From: Arthrobotrys musiformis
Lineage: Eukaryota; Ascomycota; Orbiliomycetes; Orbiliales; Orbiliaceae
Length of the DNA: 64,000 nucleotides
Assembly (NCBI GenBank): GCA_036971715.1
Contig: JAVHJL010000005.1
Coordinates: forward strand, 2,232,001-2,296,000
Direction of reading: 5' to 3'
Of the stretch, positions 12,781-25,000 are shown piece by piece. The notes beneath the pieces are model-generated. The model made no database searches and was not told the DNA's origin. It worked only from the letters and a program-made list of their open reading frames with translations. Within the stretch, counting starts at the first letter, position 1; each line of letters begins with the position of its first letter. A program made the position numbers and the translations under genes.

Positions 12781-12843
12781 ATACATACCTACCTATATAC
12801 TTACTCATATAGTAAGTAAATACCTAGGTATGTAGGTATGTAT
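12781..12843. repeat. Inverted repeat (hairpin) just after the TMEM223-like stop codon
   Basis: ATACATACCTAC at 12781-12792 is matched by its exact complement GTAGGTATGTAT at 12832-12843. A second inner pairing (CTTACT with AGTAAG) brings the arms together. It starts directly after the stop codon at 12780, so it would form a stem-loop in the 3' untranslated region. Confidence 0.6.
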
Positions 12844-13162
12844 AGACATGCATATGTCTGTATATAAGTATATAGTAGCACCATATCTGTAAATAGCCAT
12901 ATCACATGGCCAACGAGAAGCCTCCCTTGTACCATATCCACACGCACGAGTACAAAACTACCCTTCCTAAGAAATAGAGATGGAGATGCAACAATCTATA
13001 AACGGGATATCCAGCTACTATCAATTCACCATATATATACTTTCTTTTGTGGGGGGGTTGTGGAATTCAAAAGAAGACCAAAAAGTAAAATGTACACGGA
13101 AGATGTGTTTTTTTTTAGTAGAACAAGAAAAAAAGTGAGAGATGCTAGTGGTAAAAGTGCGA

Positions 13163-14024
13163 TTAAGCCTTAAGGGCGGCCTGTAATGTCTCGAGGACCT
13201 AATCCGTTCATTAGCACCTATCCAACATATAAATGAATCTTGAGAAGAAAGGGTACAAACCTCGACTTCAATCTTAGCCTCGGCAATATCCTGCTCGCTG
13301 CCGCTGCCGGAGGCGATCTTGTTGGCCTCAGCTAGCTGGGACTTAACGGCCTATATCATCTCAATCAGCTAACATTCCTCCCTCGTCAAACGGGGATCAA
13401 AGAGGGTCCTTACATCCAAGCTGAACTCATCAAGGGTATAAGCCTCAACAGCATTGATGCTCAACCTGCTGTTTGGCTGAACAACAGCGAAACCACCAGA
13501 AACTATAAAAAATACAATCTATCAGTCATCCCATCCCAAACCCACTCAAACCGAGGTATATATATATCCATACCGAAGAACTGCTTGCTAGCACCACCCT
13601 CCTCGATGATATCGACAATACCAGCCTTCAACTGTTCGATCGATGGAACGTGGTTTGCGAGAACACCCATAACACCGGATTCGGCTGGAATATTGACCTG
13701 GACGCTGTTTTTCCCACCCTTCAATTAGTTCCTCGGAGCGGGATTTATATCGGCGGTTTATGATGAGGGGCATGCATACACATCAGTAGCCTTGTAGATA
13801 GCCTATATCCCAACCAAAAACGAAATAAAAAGTCAGAAAATGATCCATTGAAAGTGTACAGCAGAGCCAATGGGTGTTCCTACCTGGTGAGGAAGGGTCA
13901 AGCTAAGCTTGATCTTATCCGAGGCAACGGCCTCAGCGTATCCTCTTCGCACCGGCGCGCGGATTGTCGAGGACATGGGTTTCGCCCTGAGGGCGGCGGT
14001 TCGGAGGAGACGCAGAGACTGCAT
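13163..14024 (-). CDS. ATP16: Mitochondrial F1Fo ATP synthase delta subunit (6 exons, 169 aa)
   Basis: Minus-strand exons 14024-13884, 13802-13780, 13704-13574, 13502-13414, 13350-13261 and 13198-13163 sum to 510 bases. The N-terminus MQSLRLLRTAALRAKP is a basic mitochondrial presequence. The body has the hallmark epsilon/delta beta-sandwich: IKLSLTLPHQ, VQVNIPAESGVMGVLANHVP, SIEQLKAGIVDI, FFVSGGFAVVQPNSRLSINA, then EAYTLDEF and a C-terminal helical hairpin (LAEANKIASGSGSEQDIAEA, ending LETLQAALKA). It is the homologue of bacterial epsilon and sits in the central stalk of complex V. Exon 2 is only 23 bases. Length agrees with fungal orthologues (about 165-170). It is divergent to MED11 with 324 bases between the start codons. 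Confidence 0.93.
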
Positions 14025-14348
14025 TGTGGTGATTGGGAGGGGGATAATGAAATCTGGGTAGAGGCGAGGTCGGGGAAATGGCGGTCGTCGGTGGTGGGAT
14101 TTTGGAGGGCGGGTTTGACGTCTCTTTTTGTCTCGTCTGTTTGAAAGTTCCGAAATTTTGGCGGGCGGAACGGATGGAGCTGCCAAGACTTTGAGGCACC
14201 TCTTCGCAACACGACTTCACGTCTTCCCACAATTCCAACGTCAACGTCAACTTCTCTCATCGACATCTCTCAACAGCTTCAGTCTTCTTGAGGGGGTATA
14301 TTAGGCTCGTGATAGCTTCAATAATCACAGTTGGGCTTCAGCTTCATC

Positions 14349-14909
14349 ATGGAATCCTCTCCGCCTGACGCTCCAACGGAGCCAAACACCCAGCAGCCTG
14401 TCGAGTTCTCTCCAGCAGACAGGATAAAACAACTGAACCAGATCGATAAGGTAAGGTTCGCCTCGACTCTATCTGTCAATTGAAATATATACTAAATAAG
14501 AGATAACCAGGAAATATCAAGCCTCCTCACGACTGCTTCAGCAGCTATAACTACTTTATCCTCCCCGAAGCCCTCTCAATCAACCTTCAAAACCCAGTCG
14601 GCGCAGTATCACTCCTCAGTGCACTCCATAGTATCCGCCCTGAAGCGTCAGATATACGCCCTGGAGCAGGCAGACATCCCATTACCCGCCATTCTCACCA
14701 CGCCAGCCGGTTCTGCACCAGCTGCAGCTAGCAGTAGTTCTGCCAGCGGCCTTGATATCGGTGCTTTAAGCGGGAGGTCTGATTCCGTCGGGAAGAAAAT
14801 GGATCAAGAATTATGGAAGAAGGCGAGGGAGATGGTGGAGGCTAAGAATGCCGAGGATGGAGAGAAGCTGGACCTTAGGATGGACATCGAGACCAAGGAT
14901 GCCGCATAA
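14349..14909 (+). CDS. MED11: Mediator of RNA polymerase II transcription subunit 11 (2 exons, 166 aa)
   Basis: Exons 14349-14450 and 14511-14909 join in phase 0 (donor GTAAGG, acceptor ACCAG). After a Pro-rich start the MED11 core appears: PADRIKQLNQIDKEISSLL, TTASAAITTL, then an Ala/Ser spacer and a long amphipathic helix (QYHSSVHSIVSALKRQIYAL, EQADIPLP). MED11 is a head-module subunit that pairs with MED22 as a helical bundle and links Mediator to TFIIH and the polymerase. The C-terminal part has a low-complexity Ala/Ser run (SAPAAASSSSASG) and a charged helix (ELWKKAREMVEAKNAEDG). Recognition rests on the first ~90 residues; the tail is poorly conserved in fungi generally. Confidence 0.82.
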
Positions 14910-15742
14910 GGGGGGTATCTTTGGTATTTATATGGACGGAAAACCCGTTTGTGGATCAATTATGGGGGAAATTATGAACGGGATCTTCTCTGTTTTCCCC
15001 CACAAAAACGAAAGGAGGAATACCCACAACTGTCTGAGGCCGGGATGCACTCCACGGATATCCCTCGCGGGGCTTTTATACGCAGAGCCCTATAAGGCTG
15101 GACCCGGGCCTTGTCTCTTAATGGCCTCCCTTTTCGCGAACTGGGAATATTACGATATCAAGGTTTCCTGCTGGACGAAATTTTATCGTGTTCGGGGGCT
15201 TCGACTGATTTGTGGACCGTCCGAACAATAAATCTATGTTTCCTCCCGGCGATCCGAATGTTGTTATCGACATCGATTATTCCTCATAATACAATGAAGA
15301 ATTTACAATATCATTTTATATTTCGGCGCCGGTATCACTGCAGCAAATGGAGGGCTATAAGAACCCCCCGCCGTCTACGTCCCCTGGGGATTTCTTCCTT
15401 TCCCTCCTCAACCCTCCGCTTTACCGTTCGATTACTCTCCATACCAACGTTCTCCAGTTTCTCCAGTTCGAATTTTCTCTTCTACTGCTTTGTGCCTTTT
15501 TGCTTCTATGCTTTTTTCCCACATCTGCGCCATTGCCTTTGTGCTTTTTAACACTGCGCTCGCCGTTGTTATCTTTTTCTGCTTCGTGTACCCTGCTACC
15601 TCTCTACTTGTTTCCATTCTACTTTCTTCCCTCTGTGCTTTCTGGCTCTGTACTTTTATCATTGTGCCTCTTGCCTTGTGCGTATTGGCCATCTATTTCT
15701 CTACGTTTATATCTGAAAACGTCTTTTGAAAAAGCTTTCGAA
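14910..15742. other. Intergenic region with pyrimidine-rich leader
   Basis: No separate gene seen. From about 15360 to 15720 the plus strand is strongly enriched in C and T, typical of a fungal promoter/5' untranslated leader before the gene starting at 15743. The downstream frame happens to remain open through it from 15347 (see findings). Confidence 0.5.
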
Positions 15743-17104
15743 ATGGTAAACCATTCAAGGCTCCTTACCTCTCCTCCCGATTGGCCCTTGGGAAAAATGA
15801 CCCAAACGACCAACGACAGACCCAGATTCGCAAGTATCGACGAGGTCATCACCAGGGCAATGGCTACCGACGGAACGGTCTCGCCACCCCCACCAGTCCA
15901 AGCACCAGCTCCCGGCAAGGTCAGAAACCTTATCGCAGCTTGGTCGCAGCGGGCGGAGGCCACTAATGCCTCCGCCCCGAGGAAGTCCTCACTAACAGGA
16001 CTCAAACACCTCGGACCGAAGCACGTCCAGGCCCGGATTCAGCAGTTCACGCAACCTGCCAGTGTCACCAGCGAGATTTCCAAGACGGGAGGTGGTATCG
16101 TCAAACAGCGCGTCGCTGCTTTGGAGGACGTGAAAGCTGCTTGTCAGTACGCACTCGAACGTCAACAGAACGACCGCCCACGACAAGGGCAACCGGGGGC
16201 TCGGCCAACCGTAGTCACCCCACCAACACCAACTCCAAGTCCGGACAGAGAAGCCCCGACGCCATCCCCGACGCCTGACGTCACCTCCCCCCAGGACTCC
16301 ATCGAAACCGAGTCGAAGGCTCTCATGCGAGAGGGCATGGATATCATGTCCAGCGCCTCCCGTCACTACCACGACTGGCATTCGGATATGCCAACTCCCG
16401 ACCTCCACCCAATGGTCAGAGCTCCCACGGATTTCCAGCGAGAGACCGGGTTGAGCGTCGGAGTTTCCGCCATCCCACCATTGACCGGGACGGCCCGCGT
16501 CTTCGGCACCAGACGCTACAGACGAGATTCGCCCACCGAAGAGCGGCTCGAAATCCAGGCTGCCACCAAAGTCACCCGACGAATTGTCAGTGACACCCAT
16601 TGGCTCAAGATCAAAGAGCCTACGCCGATGTTCGGTTTCAAGAGGGCCCGAGCACTCCCAAAACCTCCGGCACGCCTACTAGAGGGTGCCCAGTCGCTTC
16701 GCAAGCCAACGTCACAGCTGCCGATCGCGAAGTATTATACCAACAATTACCAGCCGGGGAATAACGACGAGATTTTGCCACTGCGCATCCACAAGCCCAG
16801 GGCAACGAACCGACCAATTCTCCCACCAACCTCCGCCCTCACCCCACTCGCCCCACTCGGTAACCAAGGAGGGTTCACCGAGTACAAGGTCGCCGGCCGT
16901 TTCGGCATCCTTGGGGCCCGTCCGCGTGTGGCCAAGGGGCCACGGTTCGGGGAGAACCTGGCTCCCACCAAGACCAGGAGCGTGTCGGGGGACACGCCAA
17001 CCTTCCCCCGGGTTCCGAAGCTTCGGCGACGGACCCCACCACAGGTCACTGTTGACCTGTTCAACAAGATCTGGCCGGGCGGCGCCAGGAAGCCGTCCAC
17101 CTAG
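15743..17104 (+). CDS. Unrecognised, largely disordered proline-rich protein (453 aa)
   Basis: A single open frame ends with TAG at 17102-17104. I chose the ATG at 15743 (MVNHSRLLTSPPDW); MTQTTNDRPRF at 15797 is an alternative. The frame is open upstream to 15347, but that part is a C/T-rich tract translating into Leu/Ser/Phe repeats and is more likely untranslated. The protein has a fairly ordered stretch near residues 70-125 (KVRNLIAAWSQRAEA, LKHLGPKHVQARIQQF, GGIVKQRVAALEDVKAACQY). Then come Pro/Thr-rich linkers (TPPTPTPSPDREAPTPSPTP), a middle part (ALMREGMDIMSSASRHYHDW), and a basic, Pro-rich C-terminus ending DLFNKIWPGGARKPST. GC-rich codon use and length make it a real gene. No known domain recognised; function unknown. 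Confidence 0.65.
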   Translation: MVNHSRLLTSPPDWPLGKMTQTTNDRPRFASIDEVITRAMATDGTVSPPPPVQAPAPGKVRNLIAAWSQRAEATNASAPRKSSLTGLKHLGPKHVQARIQQFTQPASVTSEISKTGGGIVKQRVAALEDVKAACQYALERQQNDRPRQGQPGARPTVVTPPTPTPSPDREAPTPSPTPDVTSPQDSIETESKALMREGMDIMSSASRHYHDWHSDMPTPDLHPMVRAPTDFQRETGLSVGVSAIPPLTGTARVFGTRRYRRDSPTEERLEIQAATKVTRRIVSDTHWLKIKEPTPMFGFKRARALPKPPARLLEGAQSLRKPTSQLPIAKYYTNNYQPGNNDEILPLRIHKPRATNRPILPPTSALTPLAPLGNQGGFTEYKVAGRFGILGARPRVAKGPRFGENLAPTKTRSVSGDTPTFPRVPKLRRRTPPQVTVDLFNKIWPGGARKPST

Positions 17105-17189
17105 GCTTCCTCCCCCTCCTCTTCTTCTTTTTCCTTTTCTTCTTCTTCTTTTTTTACGGGCCTGGGTTTTTCTTTTTTTAATGGGCCTG

Positions 17190-17260
17190 TACTACTACTA
17201 CTATTATTATTACTGAGGGCCCCGTTGTTACCACTACTATTATTATTACAGTGGGGCCCC
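17190..17260 (+). repeat. Imperfect tandem repeat in the 3' flank of the proline-rich gene
   Basis: Two neighbouring copies of a block made of (ACT/ATT) triplets followed by a GGGGCCCC-like palindrome. Copy one is about 17193-17223 and copy two about 17233-17260, with GTTGTTAC between them. The palindromic GC boxes could pair with each other. Confidence 0.6.
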
Positions 17261-18680
17261 TTTTGAATGAATCATTGTTTTTTGGGTATTCTGCTTGTGT
17301 CTTGCGTTTTTAGCGTGTTTGCATTTTATGAATTTCCTCCATGGCTCTTACGCCGTAGGAGATATGACTATGGCGTTTGGAAAAGTGCCTTTTATACCCT
17401 AGAATTGATTATTTTACTTATGATATATTTGCGCTTTTTATGTAGGGTCTTTCTGTACATTCTTCCGTGGGGTTCCATGGAAGGTTCCATTCCCTTCTGG
17501 TGGGCCTAGATGATTTCTAGATGATACATGCATAGTTCCATGGTCCACATCCCAAGCTTCTAGAATTATTTGTATAGGGGTATAAATATCCCCCCTCCCT
17601 CCTCCATAGAGGATATTTCTTTTAATCTTTTTCTATTCACTGTCCTTTTTGGACTTACCGTCTAGTGGGGGGCGGGCTACGCCTATATTTACTCTTCGGT
17701 GGCATTTCTCACTCTGGATGCATCGATGAAAGACTTATTTATATATTCCCTTCTATACTCCGTTATATATATCTAAGTACCTTAATCACGTACGAGCTGG
17801 TCGCATATGACTAGTACCTATTTATTCAAAACCTCTATAGATCTTCTTAAGAGCTTTAATTCTAATGAGACATGAACCTCACCCTTCATTTTATATATCA
17901 GCACGAGAAACGGTATATTCTTACATGTATACACCAATACATTACCGGCGGCACCCGCCGATGTCTTAAAATACACAAAGCTACGATGACTCCGACGAAG
18001 GGAGATGTTGGGATTTCCATCCCGCGATGATTTGCAGAAGATTAGACCACGAAGTGTATGGATAGGGTCACCACCAGTCTATTACTACGGAAAGGGTGGC
18101 CGGAGATGTCGAGACCAAAGCTCTAAGGTCTACGAATTTGATGAGGTACTATATATATATAACGCCAGCTCCAAATCGAAAGTATGCAGAACGTTCCATG
18201 AAGGGGGATAAAACCAGCCAAATTCAGACAACGAACAAATGGAGTATACCACGAACCAGGGATCGTGGCGGATAACTTCATGAAGTATTGTGGGAATACC
18301 AGCTCGCTTCTCGGAGAAGCGTCAGGATTATGTAACGCTAGGGGTGGTAAAGTGGATCCTCTGCAGCTCTGACGTCTGCATGGGATACTCTTCAAACCCA
18401 TGGCCTAACGGTTAACAGGTATATGAAATATTAAATACCAATAACACTAGATTCCAGCTCACAGAACTGTCGCGATGATGTTAGGAGATCCCAACAAACG
18501 CAAATTTTGACGGACGTGGATGATACCTATGATGCCACTTGAGTCAAAATACGGGCTCGTATGGTGTATATTGTGATTCACATGATAACTACACACCCGT
18601 TATTATATATTTATTCGATATAACCTTGAACATATCAGGTGGCCATATATTATCCTCCACGATTACGGTCGCGCGCGCAT

Positions 18681-18704
18681 GTAAGTATATGCACATATAC
18701 TTAC
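18681..18704. repeat. Perfect 11-base inverted repeat
   Basis: GTAAGTATATG at 18681-18691 is followed after two bases by its complement CATATACTTAC at 18694-18704. It lies in the gene desert and has no visible link to a gene. Confidence 0.6.
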
Positions 18705-21700
18705 TCACATGCACGCTGGAATCTCAAGTACCTTACGGTCAGAGGTTATGATATTGTGACATTCTTACTCCGGGCATTCGCCCAATAAGTATCAAGATCT
18801 CCCTGCTGATGCCTTAAGCCTTAGAATCTACAATATGGAACTAGGTTCTCCCATTTCAAAATCAAATATGTTCTATATCGTATATAGGCAGAATTTGAAG
18901 TATAGGAAATAGGAGTTAGCAAACTATATGCCACGGAATGCTCCAAATTTGTCATGAGCTATATACCGTCTGAACCAGCTATTATTCTTTCGATCTCAAG
19001 GGTTGATAAAAGTCGGCCACGGAACAAGAATTTAACGAATGTTTTCGCCGCCAAACCGGAATGTTTCGATCATTTGATCCCGATAATGAAATTTGGAGAT
19101 ATGCGACACCGAAATGGCAAATATCGATATATACCAATTTGGTACCACTCTATTATGCTCCTCAGCAGGCCCCGGGCCGCACGATCTTATAATGGTAGAG
19201 CAGGGTTGGGATGACCATTCTCTGGATCTTCGGCGGTGGTTACACATAATATTCCTGAGCTAGCTGCTTTATTAAGGTGACCCTAGGCACTCCTGACTCA
19301 AACATGCACCGGATTATTATTCACCACGATCGACTTATTATATGATTTCTACAATAAATACGGTCGTCAGTTGCATGTATACGTTTATATAAATTTATGT
19401 TATATACGAAGCAACAAATGCGCCGTGCCTAGGCGATGCACCTAATTGTAATCCTCAATCAGAAGCACTCTTTATGATCAATATTACGGATACGGTTACA
19501 TGGTCAGTTACATGGAGTGTATTGGACCCAAATCGGTACCAAATACACAGTGCCTGGGCTGGGTTAATATATATATACTACACCACCGGCGGAACGGTTA
19601 TGTGGTCGTTGATATCTCTATAACTCTAACTCTGAGTATCAGAGCCCAAGTTAAAATATAAATGAGACAAAAATATTGCGATGCACTGGAATATATCAAT
19701 CCTCAATATTAAGTCATCATATCAACTTAAGCTTGTCTTTTCCACATCATAGATGTGTCACGCACCGATAATAGCCCTAACTTCAATCCTCTTGATTGGA
19801 CTGAGATATACACAGACCATCAACCCAATCAGTCCATGGATATCGATAAGTATATACACACTCACGATTAACACCCTCATGATCATATGATCACGAGATA
19901 ATACCGGTCAATGAATAAATATAAACATCGACCAAACCGCTGAGGTTGGTCAGGGAAACCGAGATGTATTACCCAACAAGAAACCGGGCTAGTATCCGAT
20001 TTACTAGCTCTTCAATGGAGTATTTATCTTTCCCCATGCGCCCCGGGAATCCGCAAAGATTGTCGTCGGCATTTATGATGCTGGTAAAAAGTTATCCCCG
20101 GAAATTAACACAGTTATGCATCATACTTCTGCCCACATATATATAACATATCTAGAAGTCATGATATAGATAGCTACGAAATCTCTCTTTCCAGTGGCCG
20201 TCCTGGAAATATGCTAATTCTCGTTATTGATTAACAGCTAAATTATAAATAACAGACAGACTACGAAAATTAGCATGTGGCCTTACCCAGGGGCGGTGCT
20301 GCAACATCTTTATGCTTTTCCAAAATCTAAAGACGAAACCACCTATGTTTGTATATATACCTATAGATATATATCACGATATTATAGCATTGAGAAGCGA
20401 CCTACGGCCAATTCATGCATCTAAATACGTACAGGAACTGCGTCGGTACAAAATATCGCTCAAAACCAGGGCGATTTATGTCTTACCCGTACTCTATCGA
20501 TCGTTACCAAATTTTAGAACCCTATACTTCTATTGCATATTGCTTTTATATTATTGGAGAATCGGCAGTACAATCGAACTGCAACTTTCCATCGCCGGAT
20601 GCTAAAAAAATGGTGAGCTTCATCAAGGTTGAAAAAGACATGACCCAAATAGCTTGATGTTAAACCCGTCGTAGAGGACGCACGTGTGCATCTATGTCTA
20701 CCACAAACAAACTTTTCCGACGTATTCTATGTCCAGAAATTTGGAGACTTTCCCCACGAAGCTTCCCTAAAAATACCTAAAGGGAATCCCATAAAGCAAA
20801 GAACGCACAGGCGGCTATGGGGAAGTATGGTTCAGCCTTTTTATTGCCTTATGAAGACATCATACCATACGGACTTCTTATAATTATATACCCCTATCTA
20901 CACTAGGTATGTAGAGAGACCTCGATGCAATATATTACCAAAAGTGAGAGGTCTCGCGACTACTATCACAACAAAACAACAGAAGTATGCACTTCCTCCA
21001 CGATGACACTGGAACTAAGACGAAAATATCAAATGAATTTTAAAGTCCAGCTCATCCATTGGAAGAACACTGAACCTATGAACAGAGAACTCCCTACATA
21101 AAACAGAGAAAAAGAAGCTGCTTCATGGTGTTAATCAACAGTGGATACTTTTCGCTAGGCCCACCAAGGACATATGGGGAAATTTCTACTTGACCTCCTT
21201 GCTATAGAACCCAACTCAACTCTGCCCAATATGCGTCATGGGGTATAAATATTTTGCTTACACATAGGCGTTGACAAGGAAGCGTACTCTACCACTCTTG
21301 CAATATCAGTTTCGGGATTATGGCGATATACGTTCGTATTTGAGGTGGTTGCTTCCCAACTCCCTCTTTGCAAAAGCGATTCTATATATATAAATTAATC
21401 GAAACCACAGGCGCTACATCGATCCTAGCGCCGACAGCGACTGTTTTCACATTCACAAACCTCTTCATACGCCAGGTTATTAAATTTATCCGAAAATATA
21501 TTCGGTCCAGCATATCAAAAAGATGAAGCGGCGACTTCAGATGATCAAAAGAAAACCTCGGCTCATGACCATTGAAGAGTTCCCCCTTATGCTCGACTTT
21601 CCGGTACTAGATACCGGATGATCTGATGTTGTCGGATAGGCACACCGCGAGACCAGATAGACATAAAAGTATACAATCTGAAGGAATCAATCCACAAATC

Positions 21701-22069
21701 ACTCGCCGTATCCAACATGATTTACCCAGGACCCACAACCTGAGAGAACCTATATCGCGCGCAGGCGCAATAACTGCCAAAACATGTTCCCGGCGGCTTC
21801 AGCCATTGCTGTCGCATTAAATTGTTAATTCCACACGAAAACCCCGATTCTATAGAACTAGCCCCCTTTGCTGAGAGTACCTTCGATTAAACCTCTAGAG
21901 TATTCCGAAACATCACCGCCCCGCCAAGGTTAACTGCCCCAGACGTCTATTTAATGTCTCGTCGTTAGACTCTTCAACTTGTGGACGTCTATATGATCAA
22001 CCTTATACCAAGCTAGCTGAGCAACTATGATTTCTCAGTACCGGTCCCTAAAAATATCTATATATTCGC

Positions 22070-22090
22070 CATCCTGGCGTAGCCAGGATG
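22070..22090. repeat. Perfect 9-base palindrome with 3-base loop
   Basis: CATCCTGGC at 22070-22078 and GCCAGGATG at 22082-22090 are exact complements around GTA. GC-rich for its surroundings. Function unknown. Confidence 0.6.
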
Positions 22091-25000
22091 AAGCATCATA
22101 GAATTCGAACCTACAAGCACAGACGGACCATACTTCCATATCACAAATGCCTCAAAGTACTTGGTATAGATATTTCTAAGTCGATCATAAACAAACTAAC
22201 CCTAGGTATATGCACCTCCGCTAGATACAGAAGCAGAGCATGTCGTACCAGCCAGCGACTGCACATGATAAATATCTGCACATTTTAAAGGATGTACCAA
22301 CCGAGCAAATATGGTCTCGTGCTCAGACGTCACAAAGGAATACCTAGTAAATATTTAAAGTGAACATCAAAGCGATTCTCAAGGCTCTAACCGCGCTATT
22401 TGAACGATAACCGAGATCTATATTCATCGGATTCTTCCTTTTGATATCAATATCATCAATCTTTCTCAGAAAATATTTTCAAAAAAAGCCATGGCAATTC
22501 AATATGAGTCGATATCTGAAATAATCAACACCCAGATCACAAAATTAAAGGCTAAATAGTACAATTCCAAAAGACCCCTGGAACTACTATGGTATTTCCA
22601 AACCGCTTGATAAATTATGGTATCTCTCAAAGGCTCCAATCTGAATGCTACCTGCTGTCGATCGCCAGGAGCGATGAAATACGTACTGAGCAGTTACTCA
22701 AATTATGCCTGGAGTTCAACGCCCCTAGAACACGATAATATACACAGCTTCTTGTCATGGGACTGAAAAATACTGCAATAAATTAAAACATCCCCGGGGC
22801 TCACTATGAAAAGCCCGGAGTAACGACGAGGTAAATATAAAATGTATGCAAAAGTCGGAGAGTGCAGCACCACGTTGCTACCAGAACAATACACGTCTGC
22901 GCCCTAGCCATTTCTCACAGAAGTCTGGGAAAGTATGAACCGCCAGCTGCAAACTAGGTCTATTATTCCTGCAGGCCTGATATGCAGTTAATATACATTT
23001 CGCCACAGTGACAAAAGGCCACGGAATAAAAAAAACTTCCGTGGAGAAATTTGCCAAACCGTCATAATGTCCACGCTGGTAGACTAGGTGCGAGATGGCA
23101 TTATGTCTTCTGCTGTAACTTTCTAACAAGTCCCCGAATTGGGGTCTTCCGCGCTGGAAAGTATATGGGAGTAGGCTCTCACAATGCAAAAATATTAAGA
23201 CGGTTTTAGGCATATCTTACAAATCGAACCGGGTTCTGAGGGAGAAAAACCTATGAGGTCCTCTCTTTGTGCAATTGCAGCTTCACCTTTCGAATCCCCC
23301 GGCTCCCTCGACATCGATTACGAAAAGTCGAAGCTAGTAATCCCTTCATGGGAAAGGGACTAATGCCCCAACCCCACGATCCGGAAATCAGTACCTGGAG
23401 TTTGCCGTAAATATACCACGACTTAGTGCAGTGCCGAAACCAACTCCGGCTATCCTGGTACCTGACAGCTTCTAGAAACCAAATTTAAAAAAGTTTGAAA
23501 ACGGAAAGTTCCTATATGATGTTGAGAGACTGTCCCGGAATTTTAAGACTATTTTCGAATTAAAGCCCCTTAAAACAAGTGAAGGTACCGACGCACGTAT
23601 ATAGCGTTTGGAGACACCGATGGCCTTGTTGGTTTATATTCTACTAGAGCCTTCTCTGTTCAAGCAAGATGCCGACTTCAAGAGACATAATGATTTTTTA
23701 AGAAGAATATCGAAATATCAAATGAGAGAGGCGATCCAGTACCTATATGAACAAAGATACCCTAGGATGAGGGTGGTATCAAACATCAGCTCATAGGATC
23801 GTGTCATTAGGCAGGCGTATATAGTAACTAAACCACAAAGCTCTCTACATAAATGAGAATTGTAAAAACTTTACATCCAGGCATCCGGTTGAATATACCA
23901 AGCTAGACAATAAGAGCAGGTCGACGAACAATCCGGATGAAAATAATAATATAAATATTACGGGGCCAAGCGGAATAACCTGAAAATCCACACCAGAAAG
24001 CTTGTATATACAAGAAATAACAAGCATAGGGAGCCCACAGTGTTGGAAGGTGCCCAGACTTTTGGTAAGACAGCACCCGGCTTGGAATTACACTACTAGG
24101 CTAGGTTGGCCTCCAGCAGGGTGGATTCAACCTACAGAGCCAATCCGTTATCGGGATCCTAATCGATACGTATGTACACCGACCATGTGGATCAGCTTCT
24201 CAGCCCACGCCCAAATCTTCAACCACAAGTCCAAAGCCTACAAACCCGGGAGCCGCACTTTCAATAGTGCTATCATGTATCTTTCATTCGCCACAATCAT
24301 CCAGGGATTAAAGGCTTAAATGCCGAAACCTAGCTTAATATTCGATTTCTAAGCCCTCCTACAACCATACAGTGTATGTAAACTCCAAAAGTACTTAAAT
24401 CCACACATTCTATCGATACCATGATATGATATCCGAAAAGTTTAAAGTTTAGTTGGTGTGGCCAAATATAATCCTTCCCCCTTTAATCTCAGAAGAATAT
24501 TTGTTCGGAAGAACATAGCTTCGTAACATGTATACGTAGACCAACCTAGGTTGAGTGAATCAAATTTTTAGATTTTAAATTAGTCGAATCGCCTCGTATG
24601 ATTATCGTACAAAAACGTTCAGCCCAGTGTCTAATATGTCTGAATTCACAAGATTAGTCTCGAATGTTTTGGGCGGCTAGCCATGAAGGCCAACGAGGCG
24701 AGTTCCCAGAGTACCATGCCCCAGTGTCTTTAGAAATTAAAAAGGGGAAGGAAGGAAGAATGATTCGAAGACCAATTCTTCAAGAAAACATCGACTATCG
24801 ACGCCAGGATCCTAATGTGTTGACAGGTGGTCCCTCGGGTTGCACAATCGATCGATCAATTTCCAAATCGAGTCGATTCCAAGAAGCCAAGGGAGGGAAC
24901 CGACGTTACAAGCCCAAAATATGTAGTCGAACCTCCAGAAATCGGGGCTGCTAGAATCCAACCCCATGGGCATTTGTGGAGCAATGAAATGAAATCCCCA

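Noticed and set aside
15992..16600. 202-codon minus-strand frame
   Set aside because: Antisense of the proline-rich gene; Gly/Trp-rich composition follows from complementing Pro/Thr codons.
22108..22120. TTCGAACC word resembling a tRNA T-arm
   Set aside because: No matching acceptor stem, D-arm or anticodon arm at the right spacing; the similar word near 23290 also fails.
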